The notes beneath the pieces were generated by a model. That model had not been told where the DNA came from and made no database searches. It saw only the letters and a program-made list of their open reading frames with translations. The translations under genes and the position numbers were made by a program. 64,000 nt of DNA, taken from positions 62,001 to 126,000 of the forward strand of contig NW_025938240.1 of NCBI RefSeq assembly GCF_000764305.2, read 5' to 3'. Position 1 is the first letter of the stretch. Each line of letters begins with the position of its first letter. Below are positions 34,061-45,215 of the stretch, piece by piece. This stretch comes from Hyalella azteca. Taxonomy: Eukaryota; Arthropoda; Malacostraca; Amphipoda; Hyalellidae.

Positions 34061-35180
34061 ATAACGCTTACATGGTAAGAGGCACGTGTATTTTTACAGG
34101 ATGCGCATTGCATCCTGGGGCAAAATCTCTCACTAGGCAGCAAGCTCAGAACATAAGCAAGTGGGTAAAAGCGGTGTTTTGTATGAAGAAACAAGCATGC
34201 GGACTGTGCTTTCTAAATTAGATCGCGCGAGGCAAGGAAACTTAATGATGTGAAATAAGCATGTGTAAGAAAACAAACTTAAGGTGTTTGCTGTAACTAT
34301 TAAGGTCCTAATTACGATATTTAGCGGATTAAATATTCATTACAAAAGTTATACTTAATATTAGAAGAGATACGTCAGAGAATGTTCGTCGCCTGTTCGT
34401 TAGTTATATTTCGCCGTCCGGCACCCAGTATCAGGGTGCCTGTCTCTAGGAAATGTCTTGTACACATTTGATCCTGTGTATAAAATCACAGTGTAATTAT
34501 ATTGTCATATGGACGCTTTGTCGCATCCTAATTGAGTGTATTAGATGAATAATAATGATCAAAACCAACATTTGAAATGTCCTCAGAATCAAGATTTTCT
34601 GAATTATTTCCTTATTTGGTTACGTCGTATTCAAGTACTAAGATCACTTGATTGCTGGAATTGTGAATAAATTTAACCGGAAGGTTAAATCTGAGAAAAA
34701 CGACACAAAAATTCGCATTATCGACACAAAAGTAAACGTTTCGGAGTCCAGCTTAACCTTTACTTTGACAATACTAGAACCTATATAAGCCCGATCCATT
34801 AGTAAACCGAAATTTACAAACATTGAAACACGAGTTAGAAATAAAATATTAATCGGCTTAAAATAACCACTTTACTGGACTCCGCGAAACGTCTTCTTTA
34901 GGATCTAAACGCATGGCAAGGACACCATGAATAGAGTATAGGAAAAAAATTAGAATTTGTCAAAAAGTGATAAATTTGCGTCCTTGTGTGGGTCATCCTG
35001 ACCCAGTCTGGTTCGGAAAAAGGGCGTATGAGTGCTACGTGAAGAAACTGTCACTACTCACTATATATGGACAATTTGAACCATACGTTTCTCTGAGTGT
35101 GTGACGCTGATCTCTTGGCTCATCCCGCATGCATGCGCGACCACCCGCACCCCAGTGAAAGCTATCGGCCAGGTATCATG

Positions 35181-35340
35181 GATACACGTAATGCTGCGTG
35201 AACACACGTAATGCTGCGTGGACACACGTAATGCTGCGTGGACACACGTAATGCTGCGTGGACACACGTAATGCTGCGTGGACACACGTAATGCTGCGTG
35301 GGTACACGTAATGCTGCGTGGACACACGTAATGCTGCGGG
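35181..35340 (+). repeat. 20-bp minisatellite, eight units
   Basis: Eight exact-length units of GACACACGTAATGCTGCGTG run from 35,181 to 35,340 with only a few substitutions (GATACACG first, AACACACG second, GGTACACG seventh, and GCGGG at the end). High identity implies recent expansion. Minus-strand frames reading Val-Ser-Thr-Gln-His repeats are artefacts. Confidence 0.95.
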
Positions 35341-36442
35341 GACTCGTGGCTCAGCTCGTGTCATAGTACGAGCCTCGGCGACTAAACTCGCAAGGCAATT
35401 GACCGAGCATGAAAATACGTCCATAATGTAATCATAACTCGTGCTGTTTAAATCGAGAATATAATGCATGAATGAGCATAAGTATAACTGCACATATAAG
35501 TGAGCTGGTTGAATAATAAAGAATGAAATGAATTGTGGGATAGGAAAGTGCCTCCAGAATTAAACGAGTGATTGCTCTTGCTATTCAAAATGCGAATATT
35601 AATTGAGATTAACCGTCAAAGTAACTACTTACATATATACTGTACGAATAGATACTATATGAAATGATTTTAATTTTGAGAAAAAGTAAAACGAAGCAAA
35701 AACAATCTCATACCAACTCATCTTAATTCTACTTCGAGTACTCGACGATAGAGGAGTTTCGTAAAATTTATCATAACTCCATATGCATAACAAATTTTTA
35801 GGAATAAACATACTTATAAATTTTTTTGGACAGATATCATTTGTAATGTAATTACAAATGATACGTAAACACGCAATCCTATTGCGACTAAGAAGTAGAT
35901 TCTCTTAATTAAAATTACAGAAGCATACACAAAAGCCAGGCTACGAAATTCAAACTTCGTGTTATATGTATTTCCGAACAATATTATTTAGCGATGTTTT
36001 TTATTATTTCCCATTTAAACTGATAAAAAAACTAAACAAAAACGAGCCTCGCGACGGTTGCTTCCGTAACCACCGATGTTGTTAAAGATGAGCCCCCGCG
36101 AGCGCTGGTAGCATTCACTGCATCACTGGCAATTAATATCATATATCTCTGACTGGAATGATAAGGGTTTCATGTAAACATCAGTTATAATAATCTCCTT
36201 ATGTATGTTATATATAATTATTATGTCAAACATCCGTCATAATTTTGACGATTTATATACTGGCCTCAAAATTTGCAAATAAATTCTTTACGTGTGCTAT
36301 ACGTTATATTTGAATATCCGGAGTTTCATCTATAACATTTTTTATCTTCATGAACACGTTATTCATTTTGACGGACATTGCAATCTAAAAATCATTCGAA
36401 ATCATGTTTATCTTTATTTGGTCTTTAATCTTTAATTCGATC
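35341..36442. other. AT-rich spacer with one perfect hairpin
   Basis: No gene is supported. The hairpin at 35,835-35,863 is listed separately. Confidence 0.45.
35835..35863. repeat. Perfect 13-bp stem, 3-nt loop hairpin
   Basis: TATCATTTGTAAT at 35,835-35,847 and ATTACAAATGATA at 35,851-35,863 flank the loop GTA. The sequence is AT-rich. Confidence 0.88.
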
Positions 36443-36598
36443 GATGAGGCGAGGGCTGAGAGAAGGACGATGAGACGAGGACTGAGGGAAGGACGATGAG
36501 ACGAGGACTGAGGGAAGGACGATGAGACGAGGGCTGAGAGAAGGACGATGAGACGAGGACTGAGGGAAGGACGATGAGACGAGGACTGAGGGAAGCGT
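36443..36598 (+). repeat. 26-bp minisatellite, six units
   Basis: Six 26-bp units begin GATGAGACGAGGACTGAG at 36,443, 36,469, 36,495, 36,521, 36,547 and 36,573. Subtypes GGACTGAGGGA and GGGCTGAGAGA appear in an order consistent with a duplicated block. The plus strand is strongly purine-rich. Confidence 0.93.
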
Positions 36599-39500
36599 GT
36601 GAAGGGTCAGAGGTCGAAATGGGCGTTACGCATGCGAAAGTCGCAGTTGGAATTTGTCAAGTGTCTTGTACTTTCAAAAATTATAATACAATAATAATAA
36701 TGTTCCTGGATCTACTTATTAGATTATGTCAGCTTCATCCGTGGGTACTGCTTGTATGAAACTGAATCGAACGGAAAAAATTTCATAGGCATCGCGGCTT
36801 GAATGAATTGTAGTTCCATATTATGAATTAATAGTATCCCGAACCGCATAGCAGTGACACTAAACCTGTTCCTCTCACTCGCCACTTCACGGAATGGTCG
36901 ACTTATCGCTGCCCGCGTACTCTTTCTGACTAATAAATACAAAAGGCATCTATTGAGCGAGCTTTTCCAGACGAGAACGCCTCCAAGTGAAAGTAGAAGA
37001 TGCGACTTTTTGACCCGAAAAAAGCGCGACTAGGCAGTCCCCTGCCAGTGAACCGATAATAAATGTGTTGCCTGATGTATTCATACATGATACTTTCATT
37101 CATGATGGAGCTGCAGCAGATTTTTGACACTCGCTATCGTTTCAAGATTTTTTTTAATTTGTTTTTTTTTTTCATTTTGAGCGAAACAAAGTTTGAGGCC
37201 GAATATTGATAAAAAATATAAATACACACGAAATAATTAAGATGTCAAGGATCTAGTAACAAATCACTGAAATTTATACTGGATTATACTGAATTGTTTC
37301 AATTCTGCTTATCGAAGACGCGAAATGCAAACTTGCAACAATAGGATGATTTAATACAGACTTCACTATTTTCCATCCTACAGTATTAAATTAATTCAAG
37401 TATAAACTGAGTACTTTATCTAGACCGTAAAACATGCTCAGAAAATATCCTTTAAACGCTCTTGAAAAAGACTAATATGAATATAGTATAAAAGGTTGAA
37501 TTATTACGCCCTGACCCTCGGCCTAAGACGAAAAACATTGTGAGTGAGGGCAGGAAGGAAGATGCGTCACAACTGGTGATGTCACCAGCACGATCTAATC
37601 TCTTCAAGTTGTCGGCTTAAGGACTGAAGGACTTTTGGCAAAAACTTGTCTCTTCTCGACAAACGATGATTTGTGGTGGGGCGGCCTGCAGTCGAGTTTT
37701 CTAAGTCCCGGAACTTTCTTGCTGGAAAGAAAATGTTGACGACGGCCATAGTAATCCAACTAGCTGGGGAAGTTGAAAGTTAGTTGTGAAAGTTACATGT
37801 AACGCAATTTTAGTGGAATATCGAAGTCTCTTTCCACGTGTAACAAAAATATATTCAATTTGAAAGTCCTAAAAATTTTTTCAAATATTTTATGAAATTG
37901 TTTTAATTTGGGATTGTCACAATCCAGTAACTTTTACACTGTCAAATTTAAATCGGTAACGTTGCCCAATCCTTGCCAATCAAAGTGACGTAGGAAATGA
38001 AGAGTAGCTGTTTACGTTGTGCGCAAAAAAGAAAATCCGAACTGATAAAATATGTTAACAGGAATGTTGTTAACTACAGCTTCGACCAGCACGTGCATTG
38101 ATCATTTTTTTTTTGAATGATTAAGGTGATATTTATGAGAAACTACTGGACTTATATATACATATGTACCCGACAACGCTACTAGTGTAGCAAAATAAAG
38201 AAAAATAACGCTGCGTTCTTCCGAGTTGCTTACATGGTTTTAATTTATTACGTCAATAAGATAGAATTACTAATAAAACCGAAGCATAAATCGTTATAAA
38301 TGAACAGATTTCATCGAGTGATTCGGACACTTCGCAGCGCCGCCTTCCTGCGAATCGTCCAAGTCGCGGAAATGCGCGCAATTTCGCGGTCATGAAATCG
38401 ACGGCGTTGCACTCCCAACGATTGTGTCGCATCTTTAACGATAATTGCGACTTCACTTGGTTCAAATTCCATGCAATTTTGTCGCGAGTGGTCTGCAAAT
38501 TCCTGCACTTGTGTTTCTTAATGGATGCATAAAAGCATTTTTAAGCCGTTGCAAGCCTCGAGTTATTTTGAATCGAGCAATTCCCGGCACCGAGCAGTTA
38601 CCCATAACGAGCTATTCGTAAGGGAGAAATACGAGTTCCTGCCTGGTTAAATTTTGCTTTCTTCTTTAGTTTGTGATATTCAAATGTGATATTCAAACCT
38701 GTGATATTCAAATAACTGTAAAATTATTGTTATTAATATTGAAAAGTATTTATTTAGGTAATTTCCATTATAAAGCATATTTTCGAGCGGAGCCGGCGAA
38801 AGTTGGTATGACATCAGAAGATGGAGTGAACTTTTAAGGTCCCAAAGAAGAGCCTCACTTAACAATACACGCTTTAATTCCAAAATCTGGTCATCACCTA
38901 ATGATTCATGATAAGGCAAGAAATGTTCCTAATATAGAATTTTTTGCTAGAATTTTCGCAAAACTGCCCTACTTTTATTTAATGTAGAAACACAAAAATC
39001 CGCGTTCCTCAAGACTTCTTCAGTGCCTACACCGCAGGTCTGAAAGCAGAGTTAGTGTAACAGTTTCAGGGATGGCATTTCCAGCATCTTATCCTGACCT
39101 GAACATTACCACTCACCTTCAGGAAAGCAGATAACAGGGATAGCCAGAAAGCCGTTTGCTGGACCTGCCTGAGCGATGGCCTGGATATTCTTTTCTGAGG
39201 CTAGAAACTCTATGTATTTTCTATACGTAGAGGCCCATGCCACTCAGATAGGAAGGGTTAAGGCCCGAGCGAGATTACCCTAAAGTAGCGGGGGAGATAG
39301 CTAAAGGTTACGCAATTCTCTTGCTAGATAAGAGGAAAATAAGAACAGTCACAGGGCTGGTCTTTGGTCTTGTTGATAAACCCAATAGAAAGGATCTCTC
39401 TTGTTCACGATTCTCCGTATAGGAACAAAATGCCTGAACTAAATGATACAAAATATGTTTGGATGAAAGGTTCTCTACAGCATTGGAATTTCGAGAAGTA

Positions 39501-40455
39501 TATACGAGGTAGTAATTCTTGTAAAGCGAATCACAACGTGTTGTTGCTTGTTTAGAGAATTGTTAACTTGCATGAGCTTACCCAATATTTACGAAGTTCT
39601 GTTACCTGCCTGTTCAGTTTTGAGCTATTTTTCAATGCGTTAACGAATGATATCAACATCTAAATTGATATTAATCAATTTATCACTTATTCGAGTTATT
39701 TTTAGCAGATCACCGAAATTTACAACTACCTATATACTATATTTAACGAATGTGTGCCATTGGTTGCTTATATATTTATAAGTACGTTAGCGACGTTTGA
39801 AGTCGGATGTAGTTGCAACCTAAGACCGAAACAGAAGCGAAAAAATTCTTCTAATCAACCATCTTCTAATCAACCATCAAAAAATTCTTCTAATCAACTG
39901 AAATAAGATATTGATATCAAGTGCGTGGTGCACACGCTGCTGCAGTTTCCACGCAGTGACCATTACACAATAGCTTCTTCGATGTTATAGTATTTAACGA
40001 CACGCGATTGTAAAAAGAACTCACCTGTAACTGACTACCGTAAATTGAACGACTTGCATAATTAGCAGCTTAAAGAATATTATTCGACTAGTGACTTCTC
40101 CAAAATCTTACCTAACAATATGTGTTGCAGAAAGAATCATTTTTTCGGTTCTCTATAGAAGCCTGAATATTTATCTAGAAAGAATAAATTTACGGGTAAA
40201 TTAGATAAGAAAAATACAGATTTTTATTGAATTTCATTATAACCAATAGAAATTCAATAAAAATAAATTAAAATAAGCAATTCCAGTTTTAGGTGGCGAT
40301 CACAATTAATGAAAAATTTAGCATCAAAATAACATTTACACGCAACAATATTCAGGATCGTTTTCATTCAAATTACATGACTGACTAGCACACTATGTGA
40401 ATCCTTATATACTTATTGCTTTCAAATCTCTCGATCGATGAACACAGCGTGTGAT
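36599..40455. other. AT-rich spacer, no supported gene
   Basis: Minor structures only: TGTGATATTCAAA occurs three times at 38,672-38,712, and CTTCTAATCAACCATC is duplicated at 39,845-39,895. Short frames have no recognisable features. Confidence 0.45.
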
Positions 40456-40456
40456 A

Positions 40457-40655
40457 ATTAAGGTGTTGCATTTAAAACCATTTGCGACATTTAAGCTGGA
40501 TGATGAAGCCTAATTACCTACTTAGTTTCATCATAACTAAACACCTTAAAATTGTTTCGTATGTTAATTAATTGGTTGCATTTAAATCATTTGCGACATT
40601 TAAGCTGGATGATGAAGCTTAATCTACTATGTTTCATCATCACAAAACGCGTTAA
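40457..40655 (+). mobile_element. MITE-like tandem pair with terminal inverted repeats
   Basis: Two adjacent related units share TTGCATTTAAA and CATTTGCGACATTTAAGCTG, then GATGATGAAGC and GTTTCATCAT: the first at about 40,460-40,552 and the second at about 40,565-40,655. The first unit is bounded by TTAAGGTGTT and AACACCTTAA, perfect 10-bp inverted repeats, and both carry an inner inverted pair, GATGATGAA and TTCATCATC/A. This is the layout of a very short palindromic DNA element, or of one that duplicated in tandem. No transposase and no certain target duplication are seen. Confidence 0.5.
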
Positions 40656-40930
40656 GAGAGTTTCCAATGAGTCAGCAGCAGGTGCATCACCTAACACGTT
40701 GAAAAAGTTTCCAACGAGTTTCCGAGCGCGCTACCAAACACGTTGAAGGTGTTTCCCCAAGAGCCATGCACCAGATGCGTCACAAATCGCGTTCAATTAA
40801 TTTCTAATGAGCTGTCAATCACTAATCAATGTTTGTCTCCAACAAATAAATGCATTCTCGTGTCGCTTAATGAATGAATTGTCAGTCTTATCTCATCGCC
40901 AAGTGACAACAACGTTTCTTGCAGCGACCA
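40656..40930. other. Spacer with ACACGTTGAA repeats
   Basis: AACACGTTGAA occurs twice (near 40,695 and 40,737), each followed by a GTTTCC phrase, and GAGTTTCC or GTTTCCAAYGAG recurs. It is probably a decayed short tandem repeat. Confidence 0.4.
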
Positions 40931-41757
40931 CGTGTATAGTGAAGTATCAGCTAGGATCGCGGAGTGAAGAATCAGGATCGTGTAGTGAAGAATCATGATC
41001 GTGGAGTGAAGAATCAGGATCGTGTAGTGAAGAATCAGGATCGTGGAGTGAAGAATCAGGATCGTGTAGTGAAGAATCAGGATCGTGGAGTGAAGAATCA
41101 GGATCGTGTATTGAAGAATCAGGATCGGGTAGTAAAGAGTTAGGAACGTGTAGTGAAGACTCAGGATCGTGGAGTGAAGAATCATAATCGTGTAGTGAAA
41201 GATCAGGATCGTGTGTAGTGAAGAATCAGGATCGTGTATAGTGAAGAGTCAGGATCGTGTAGTGAAGAATCAGGATCGTATTGTGAAGAGTCAGGATCGT
41301 GTAGTGAAGAATCAGGATCATGTAGTGAAGAATAAGGATCGTGTAGTGAAGAATTAGGATCGTATAGTGAAGAGTCAGGATCGTGTAGTGAAGAATCAGG
41401 ATCGTGTTGTGAAGAGTCAGGATCGTGTAGTGAAGAGTCAGGATCGTGTAGTGAAGAATTGAGATCGGGTAGTGAAGGATCAGGATCGTGTAGTGAAGAA
41501 TTGAGATCGGGTAGTGAAGGATCATGATCGTGTAGTGAAGAATCAGAATCATGTAGTGAAGGATCAGGATCGTGTAGTGAAGAATTGAGATCGGGTAGTG
41601 AAGAATCATGATCGTGTAGTGAAGAATCAGAATCATGTAGTGAAGGATCAGGATCGTGTAGTGAAGAATTGGGATCGGGTAGTGAAGTAGCAGGATCGTG
41701 TAGCGAAGAATCAAGATCGTGCAGTTAAGTATCAGGATCGTTTAGTGAAGAACCGTG
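40931..41757 (+). repeat. 21-bp minisatellite, about 39 units, with 84-bp higher-order repeat
   Basis: The unit is GATCGTGTAG then TGAAGAATCAG (21 bp). In the right half four subtypes follow in fixed order (ending TTGA; GGGTAG...TCAT; ATCAG; AATCATGTAG...GATCAG). The 84-bp block is present twice at 41,483-41,566 and 41,567-41,650. The left half alternates CGTGTAG and CGTGGAG subtypes. As 21 is a multiple of three, the minus strand stays open for 162 codons at 41,226-41,714 and 119 at 40,826-41,185, reading Ile-Leu-His-Tyr-Thr repeats. I do not regard these as genes. It is the longest array in the window. Confidence 0.95.
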
Positions 41758-41795
41758 GTGAAGAATTAAGGACGTTTACCACACCTTTCTTGTAC

Positions 41796-41897
41796 ACGTT
41801 GAAACTATTAAATCTTCTATCTATTGGTGAACATCTAAATATAATGGACAAAATTTTGCATTATTCAAAAAGTTGACAAATAAAGTGACTGATGATC
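41796..41897 (+). repeat. 102-bp direct repeat, copy 1
   Basis: Begins ACGTTGAAACTATTAAATCT and ends GACTGATGATC. It matches 42,546-42,647 over 102 bp with no gap and roughly ten differences. It contains CTAAATATAATGGACAAAAT unchanged in both copies. Confidence 0.9.
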
Positions 41898-42240
41898 GAA
41901 CGGTAACAAGGGACCAGATATGAAAGAGCAGTGTAGCCATGATACTCATACGGCAGCAGACAACATATTAAATCGATAAGAGAATGGATCCGAGATTATG
42001 AGATCCGTCCAACGAATTCCATAAACTACTTCTAAAATATCTCAAGTAGATCAACGGCCACCGATGCCATTGATTTAAATGCAGTTACGCGAGACGCTTG
42101 GTTTAGTGATGAAATATAACAACTTTTGTGATATGATCACACCATTTCAGTAACTTGGAACCTCTATGATATGTTCAGCTCAAAGTACAAACATAAGAAT
42201 GATGTGCAAGTTATTACTGTAACGACGGATTATCTGCAGT

Positions 42241-42246
42241 TATTAA

Positions 42247-42277
<31 letters not shown>

Positions 42278-42330
42278 ATTATTATTATTTCTTTTATTAT
42301 TATTATGATTATTATTATTATAAACATAAA
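42241..42330 (+). repeat. ATT microsatellite
   Basis: Interrupted (ATT)n with occasional AATATT, CTTTT and GATT interruptions. It lies between the two 102-bp direct repeats. Confidence 0.95.
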
Positions 42331-42545
42331 GATTTAGAAGCTATTATATTTAGTTCGTTTTTGAAATTGGAGCGCTGAGTTTTGTTTTAATACTGAAAAA
42401 AAGCCTAATAGTTCATTCCAGAGCGCGGCTGCAGCCCACAATCGAAGCTCTGCAGTGTGAAGTCCATTGAAGGCAGATGCATTTGACGATAGCCATACTT
42501 TGAGTTGCCTCAGTCCAAGCAATTTCCTTGTATATTTTCTTATCT

Positions 42546-42647
42546 ACGTTGAAACTAATAAATCTTCCATATGTTGGTGAATATCTAAATATAATGGACA
42601 AAATTTTGCATTGTTCAAAAAGTTGACAAATAAAGTAACTGATGATT
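42546..42647 (+). repeat. 102-bp direct repeat, copy 2
   Basis: Same orientation as copy 1, 750 bp downstream. No target duplication flanks the pair, and the 648 bp between holds an ATT microsatellite and no coding frame. It could be two insertions of one element, a segmental duplication, or the ends of a decayed element. Confidence 0.9.
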
Positions 42648-42862
42648 GTTTATTGTGGAGTTAACATGTGCAGTATTAACAACTGATCCAGTCGTAGCAA
42701 ATATTATCAATATTCACAACATGTCATGCCTCGATGTCTGCCACAGATGAATTTGAATACTAGAACTATGGATTCAGGCTTTCAATTATACTGATACGAG
42801 CCGGGCAGGGTTATGATCAAGCTAAGTGGTAATTACTCGCCGGTCTTGGGAGGGTAACTAAT

Positions 42863-42894
42863 GAGGTAACGGTCGGCCGGGAGGTGACCGGCTG
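42863..42894 (+). repeat. GC-hairpin repeat copy (l), short form
   Basis: GAGGTAACGGTCGGCCGGG is followed by AGGTGACCGGCTG, matching the short forms at 53,060 and 30,409 on the opposite strand. Confidence 0.5.
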
Positions 42895-43189
42895 GGTGTG
42901 GCAATAAACAAGTGTTCGATCAGCAGTCTCATTCCTCGGAGAGCTGGAGATTGTGTTTGGATAGGGCACCTAGAATTGGGCATCGGTCGGCTCATGAAAG
43001 GCCGGCATCGAAGATGACTGACTATCGGGAAGGGATCAGTCAGTTTTGCAAATTACAGCGTTGCGACCCGGCAAGCGTTGGACATTGTTGGGGCTGTGGG
43101 AAAATCAGCGACGCAGGAACAAGCAGATGAATATTCGAAGATAAATGCGACATCGTAACTCAATCAACTAACCTGATTTCGTGTCGTGA

Positions 43190-43221
43190 TTTCAGGTTGC
43201 CTTTCGTAATTTCACGACACG
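43190..43221. repeat. 10-bp perfect inverted repeat, 12-bp loop
   Basis: CGTGTCGTGA at 43,190-43,199 and TCACGACACG at 43,212-43,221, with near-complementary TTTCA and AATT extensions inside. Confidence 0.8.
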
Positions 43222-43741
43222 TAATCATTGTTAGAATATTTAAGAATGCAGTATTCCAGTTTTCCAGGGATGAGTGGAACACAAAATTCGGAGTCAAATG
43301 ATGTTAAGGTTTTTCGGATCAGTGGGATTAGTGTTTGGGATTTTTGAGGTCAGTGTTAGAATTGCGGTAACGCAATTGCGGTAATTCCATTAATCAGAAA
43401 TAAATAAAGAATACAACTTCTTAATTACAGCTCTAAAATCTGAACTCACGATGTCTTTAGACTGACGATCTGAATCGAAATTCCTTGCAATGTTGCCATG
43501 TTTTGCCAGTTGTGGCATAGACTCGTTTATTTCATGACATAGAAGTAATTCATTTCAATTCATTCTACGGAATAAAGTTTGATCTTGCGAAGAAACTCAA
43601 TATCCCAGACTGCAAGCCTAAATAAGTTACGGGAATAAGCAGGTTAGCTCGGCTGCAGGCATGTCTCGGACCGCGGTTACATAGGAAGCGGGAATATCAT
43701 TTGATCCAATTCACGTTGTGTTGGTTCAACTCCTGCTTTAC

Positions 43742-43829
43742 GCTCATAGATAATGCATTCATAGTTTATTAGAGTAGTAAAGTACACTCATAACTAATGC
43801 ATTCATAGTATATTAGAGTAGTAAAGTAC
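43742..43829 (+). repeat. 44-bp tandem duplication
   Basis: Two units, 43,742-43,785 and 43,786-43,829, both contain AATGCATTCATAGTWTATTA and end in GTAAAGTAC. They differ at about four positions. Confidence 0.88.
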
Positions 43830-44609
43830 TTCGATAGGAAAGTTGTTGCATTTATGAGCACAGGCTGATTCATTGGAGGTACCGATGAATGAGGAACTCG
43901 TGTTGCCCGCACAATTCAAGTAGTTTTTTTTTTCACTGCAGATGGCTCAAAATTACGTGGTTTTGATTTGGAAATAATAACATTGGTTATTAAAATTACA
44001 ATGAAGTCAACAACAAACTTGAATTTATATAGGGACCGATCGCAAAAAAAAATTGAAAACGGATTAAACGGCTACAATCCTTGAACTTGATCAACCGGGG
44101 TGACGATGTTGAGGATAATGAGTACCAGGAACTAACGAATAATGTAGTCTAACTATATATTATGACTGGTTTATTGGTTATGCTTATATAGAAGTCAAAT
44201 TGAATTCGATACCCCTGCGCAATATTGTGATATAATTTCCATTATGAATAATGTATATACTATACAGCAGATAGCGCGTATATTGTGAAAAGAGGTTATA
44301 ATCTTTATGTAATATGTTTGAAAAATATTACCAGCTTTTTAGCCAAATAGAACTTAAAGTTGTCCCGATGATGCATTGTTTTCAACGAGGGACGCTGAGA
44401 GTAGAAATAATCTTCAGAGAATTGTTGGAACGGCGCTAGACACTCGACATTTGTCTGAAAATATGAGAAATTTAAGTCATAAATCACGCGGAACTGCACG
44501 TGGGTTTGACGCCATGAAAGGAGTTGCGCAAGCTCAGGGAACTTCATATGAAGAGGACACCTTCACCCTGATGACAATCACAGACGTTTTATAGATGGCA
44601 ATTACAAAC

Positions 44610-44643
44610 TCACAGTTGGCCGGCCTTAAGACGGCCCTGAATC
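44610..44643 (+). repeat. GC-hairpin repeat copy (m)
   Basis: CACAGTTGGCCGGCCTTAAG then ACGGCCCTGAAT. It aligns base by base with copy (n) at 48,948 (CAGTTGGCCGGC shared exactly). Confidence 0.6.
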
Positions 44644-45094
44644 TTAGCAAAGTTTGATCGTGGGAGGTCCAAATCTTGGCCGAATTAGAAACTTGTTCCC
44701 ATGAGTTTTCTTCACGTTTTGATATCAAGATAACTGGTAAAAATGACGATGCAGCGATGGCTGATGATAAAGAGAGCTGGACGTGATTTACTGGCCATCT
44801 CGACTCTGATGGTCTTTGATTTATATAAGTTTTTAAATCATCCAATTTCTTCGCTACTCAGAATTCAACGGACCAAGGCAACTCGTGGCCACAACGTAGC
44901 ATACGTTAAATGTATCAACTTTTCAGTACATTGCATGTTTTGCCAACAGAATTGTCATTGAAAAACCGTGGTGTCGGCCGGGAAGTCCATTGGAAGCTCA
45001 ATCATTAGAAAGATACATTACAAAAGGAATATTTTATAGCTATCATGCAATGGTTCACAGGTTCTAATCCGGTTCGTGAGAAACTCATATATCA

Positions 45095-45215
45095 TAGAGT
45101 AGGCCGCGTGGTAAAGAGCAACAAGATTGAGGGTAGTGAGTTGCGGGTTCGAGCCACAACTAGATGTAAGAACCCTTACGTCTAGTATCGACAGGACAGA
45201 CGTGGCCTAACCTTT
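45095..45215 (+). mobile_element. tRNA-like SINE candidate
   Basis: TGGTAAAGAGC at 45,109-45,119 fits an RNA polymerase III A box. GGTTCGAGCC at 45,146-45,155 fits a B box, and the 37-bp start-to-start spacing is in the range seen for tRNA-derived promoters. The expected cloverleaf does not pair fully (the T stem has a mismatch), so this is not a functional tRNA gene. A hairpin follows immediately: TAGATGTAAG at 45,161-45,170 and CTTACGTCTA at 45,175-45,184. Ends, tail and target duplication were not identified. Confidence 0.4.

Larger units (their letters stand above)
30846..35175. other. Spacer with four GC-hairpin copies and one strong hairpin
   Basis: No gene is supported. AT-rich low-complexity stretches with short TTA runs lie near 33,075-33,105. 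A Cys-containing frame ending at 34,221 was considered and rejected for lack of an ATG in its first half. Confidence 0.4.
42648..45095. other. Spacer with two GC-hairpin copies and small repeats
   Basis: No gene is supported. Small structures include a 44-bp duplication (43,742-43,829), an inverted repeat at 43,190-43,221 and a doubled AATTGCGGTAA near 43,362-43,390. A 72-codon frame at 44,376-44,594 has no recognisable features. Confidence 0.4.

Noticed and set aside
33916..34221. 101-codon Cys-containing frame
   Set aside because: It has no ATG in the first half, contains a GC-hairpin repeat copy, and its cysteine spacing matches no family I recognise.
41226..41714. 162-codon Ile-Leu-His-Tyr-Thr repeat frame on the minus strand
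   Set aside because: A product of a 21-bp repeat; it is open because the unit has no stop in that register, and neighbouring subtypes are not constrained at codon level.
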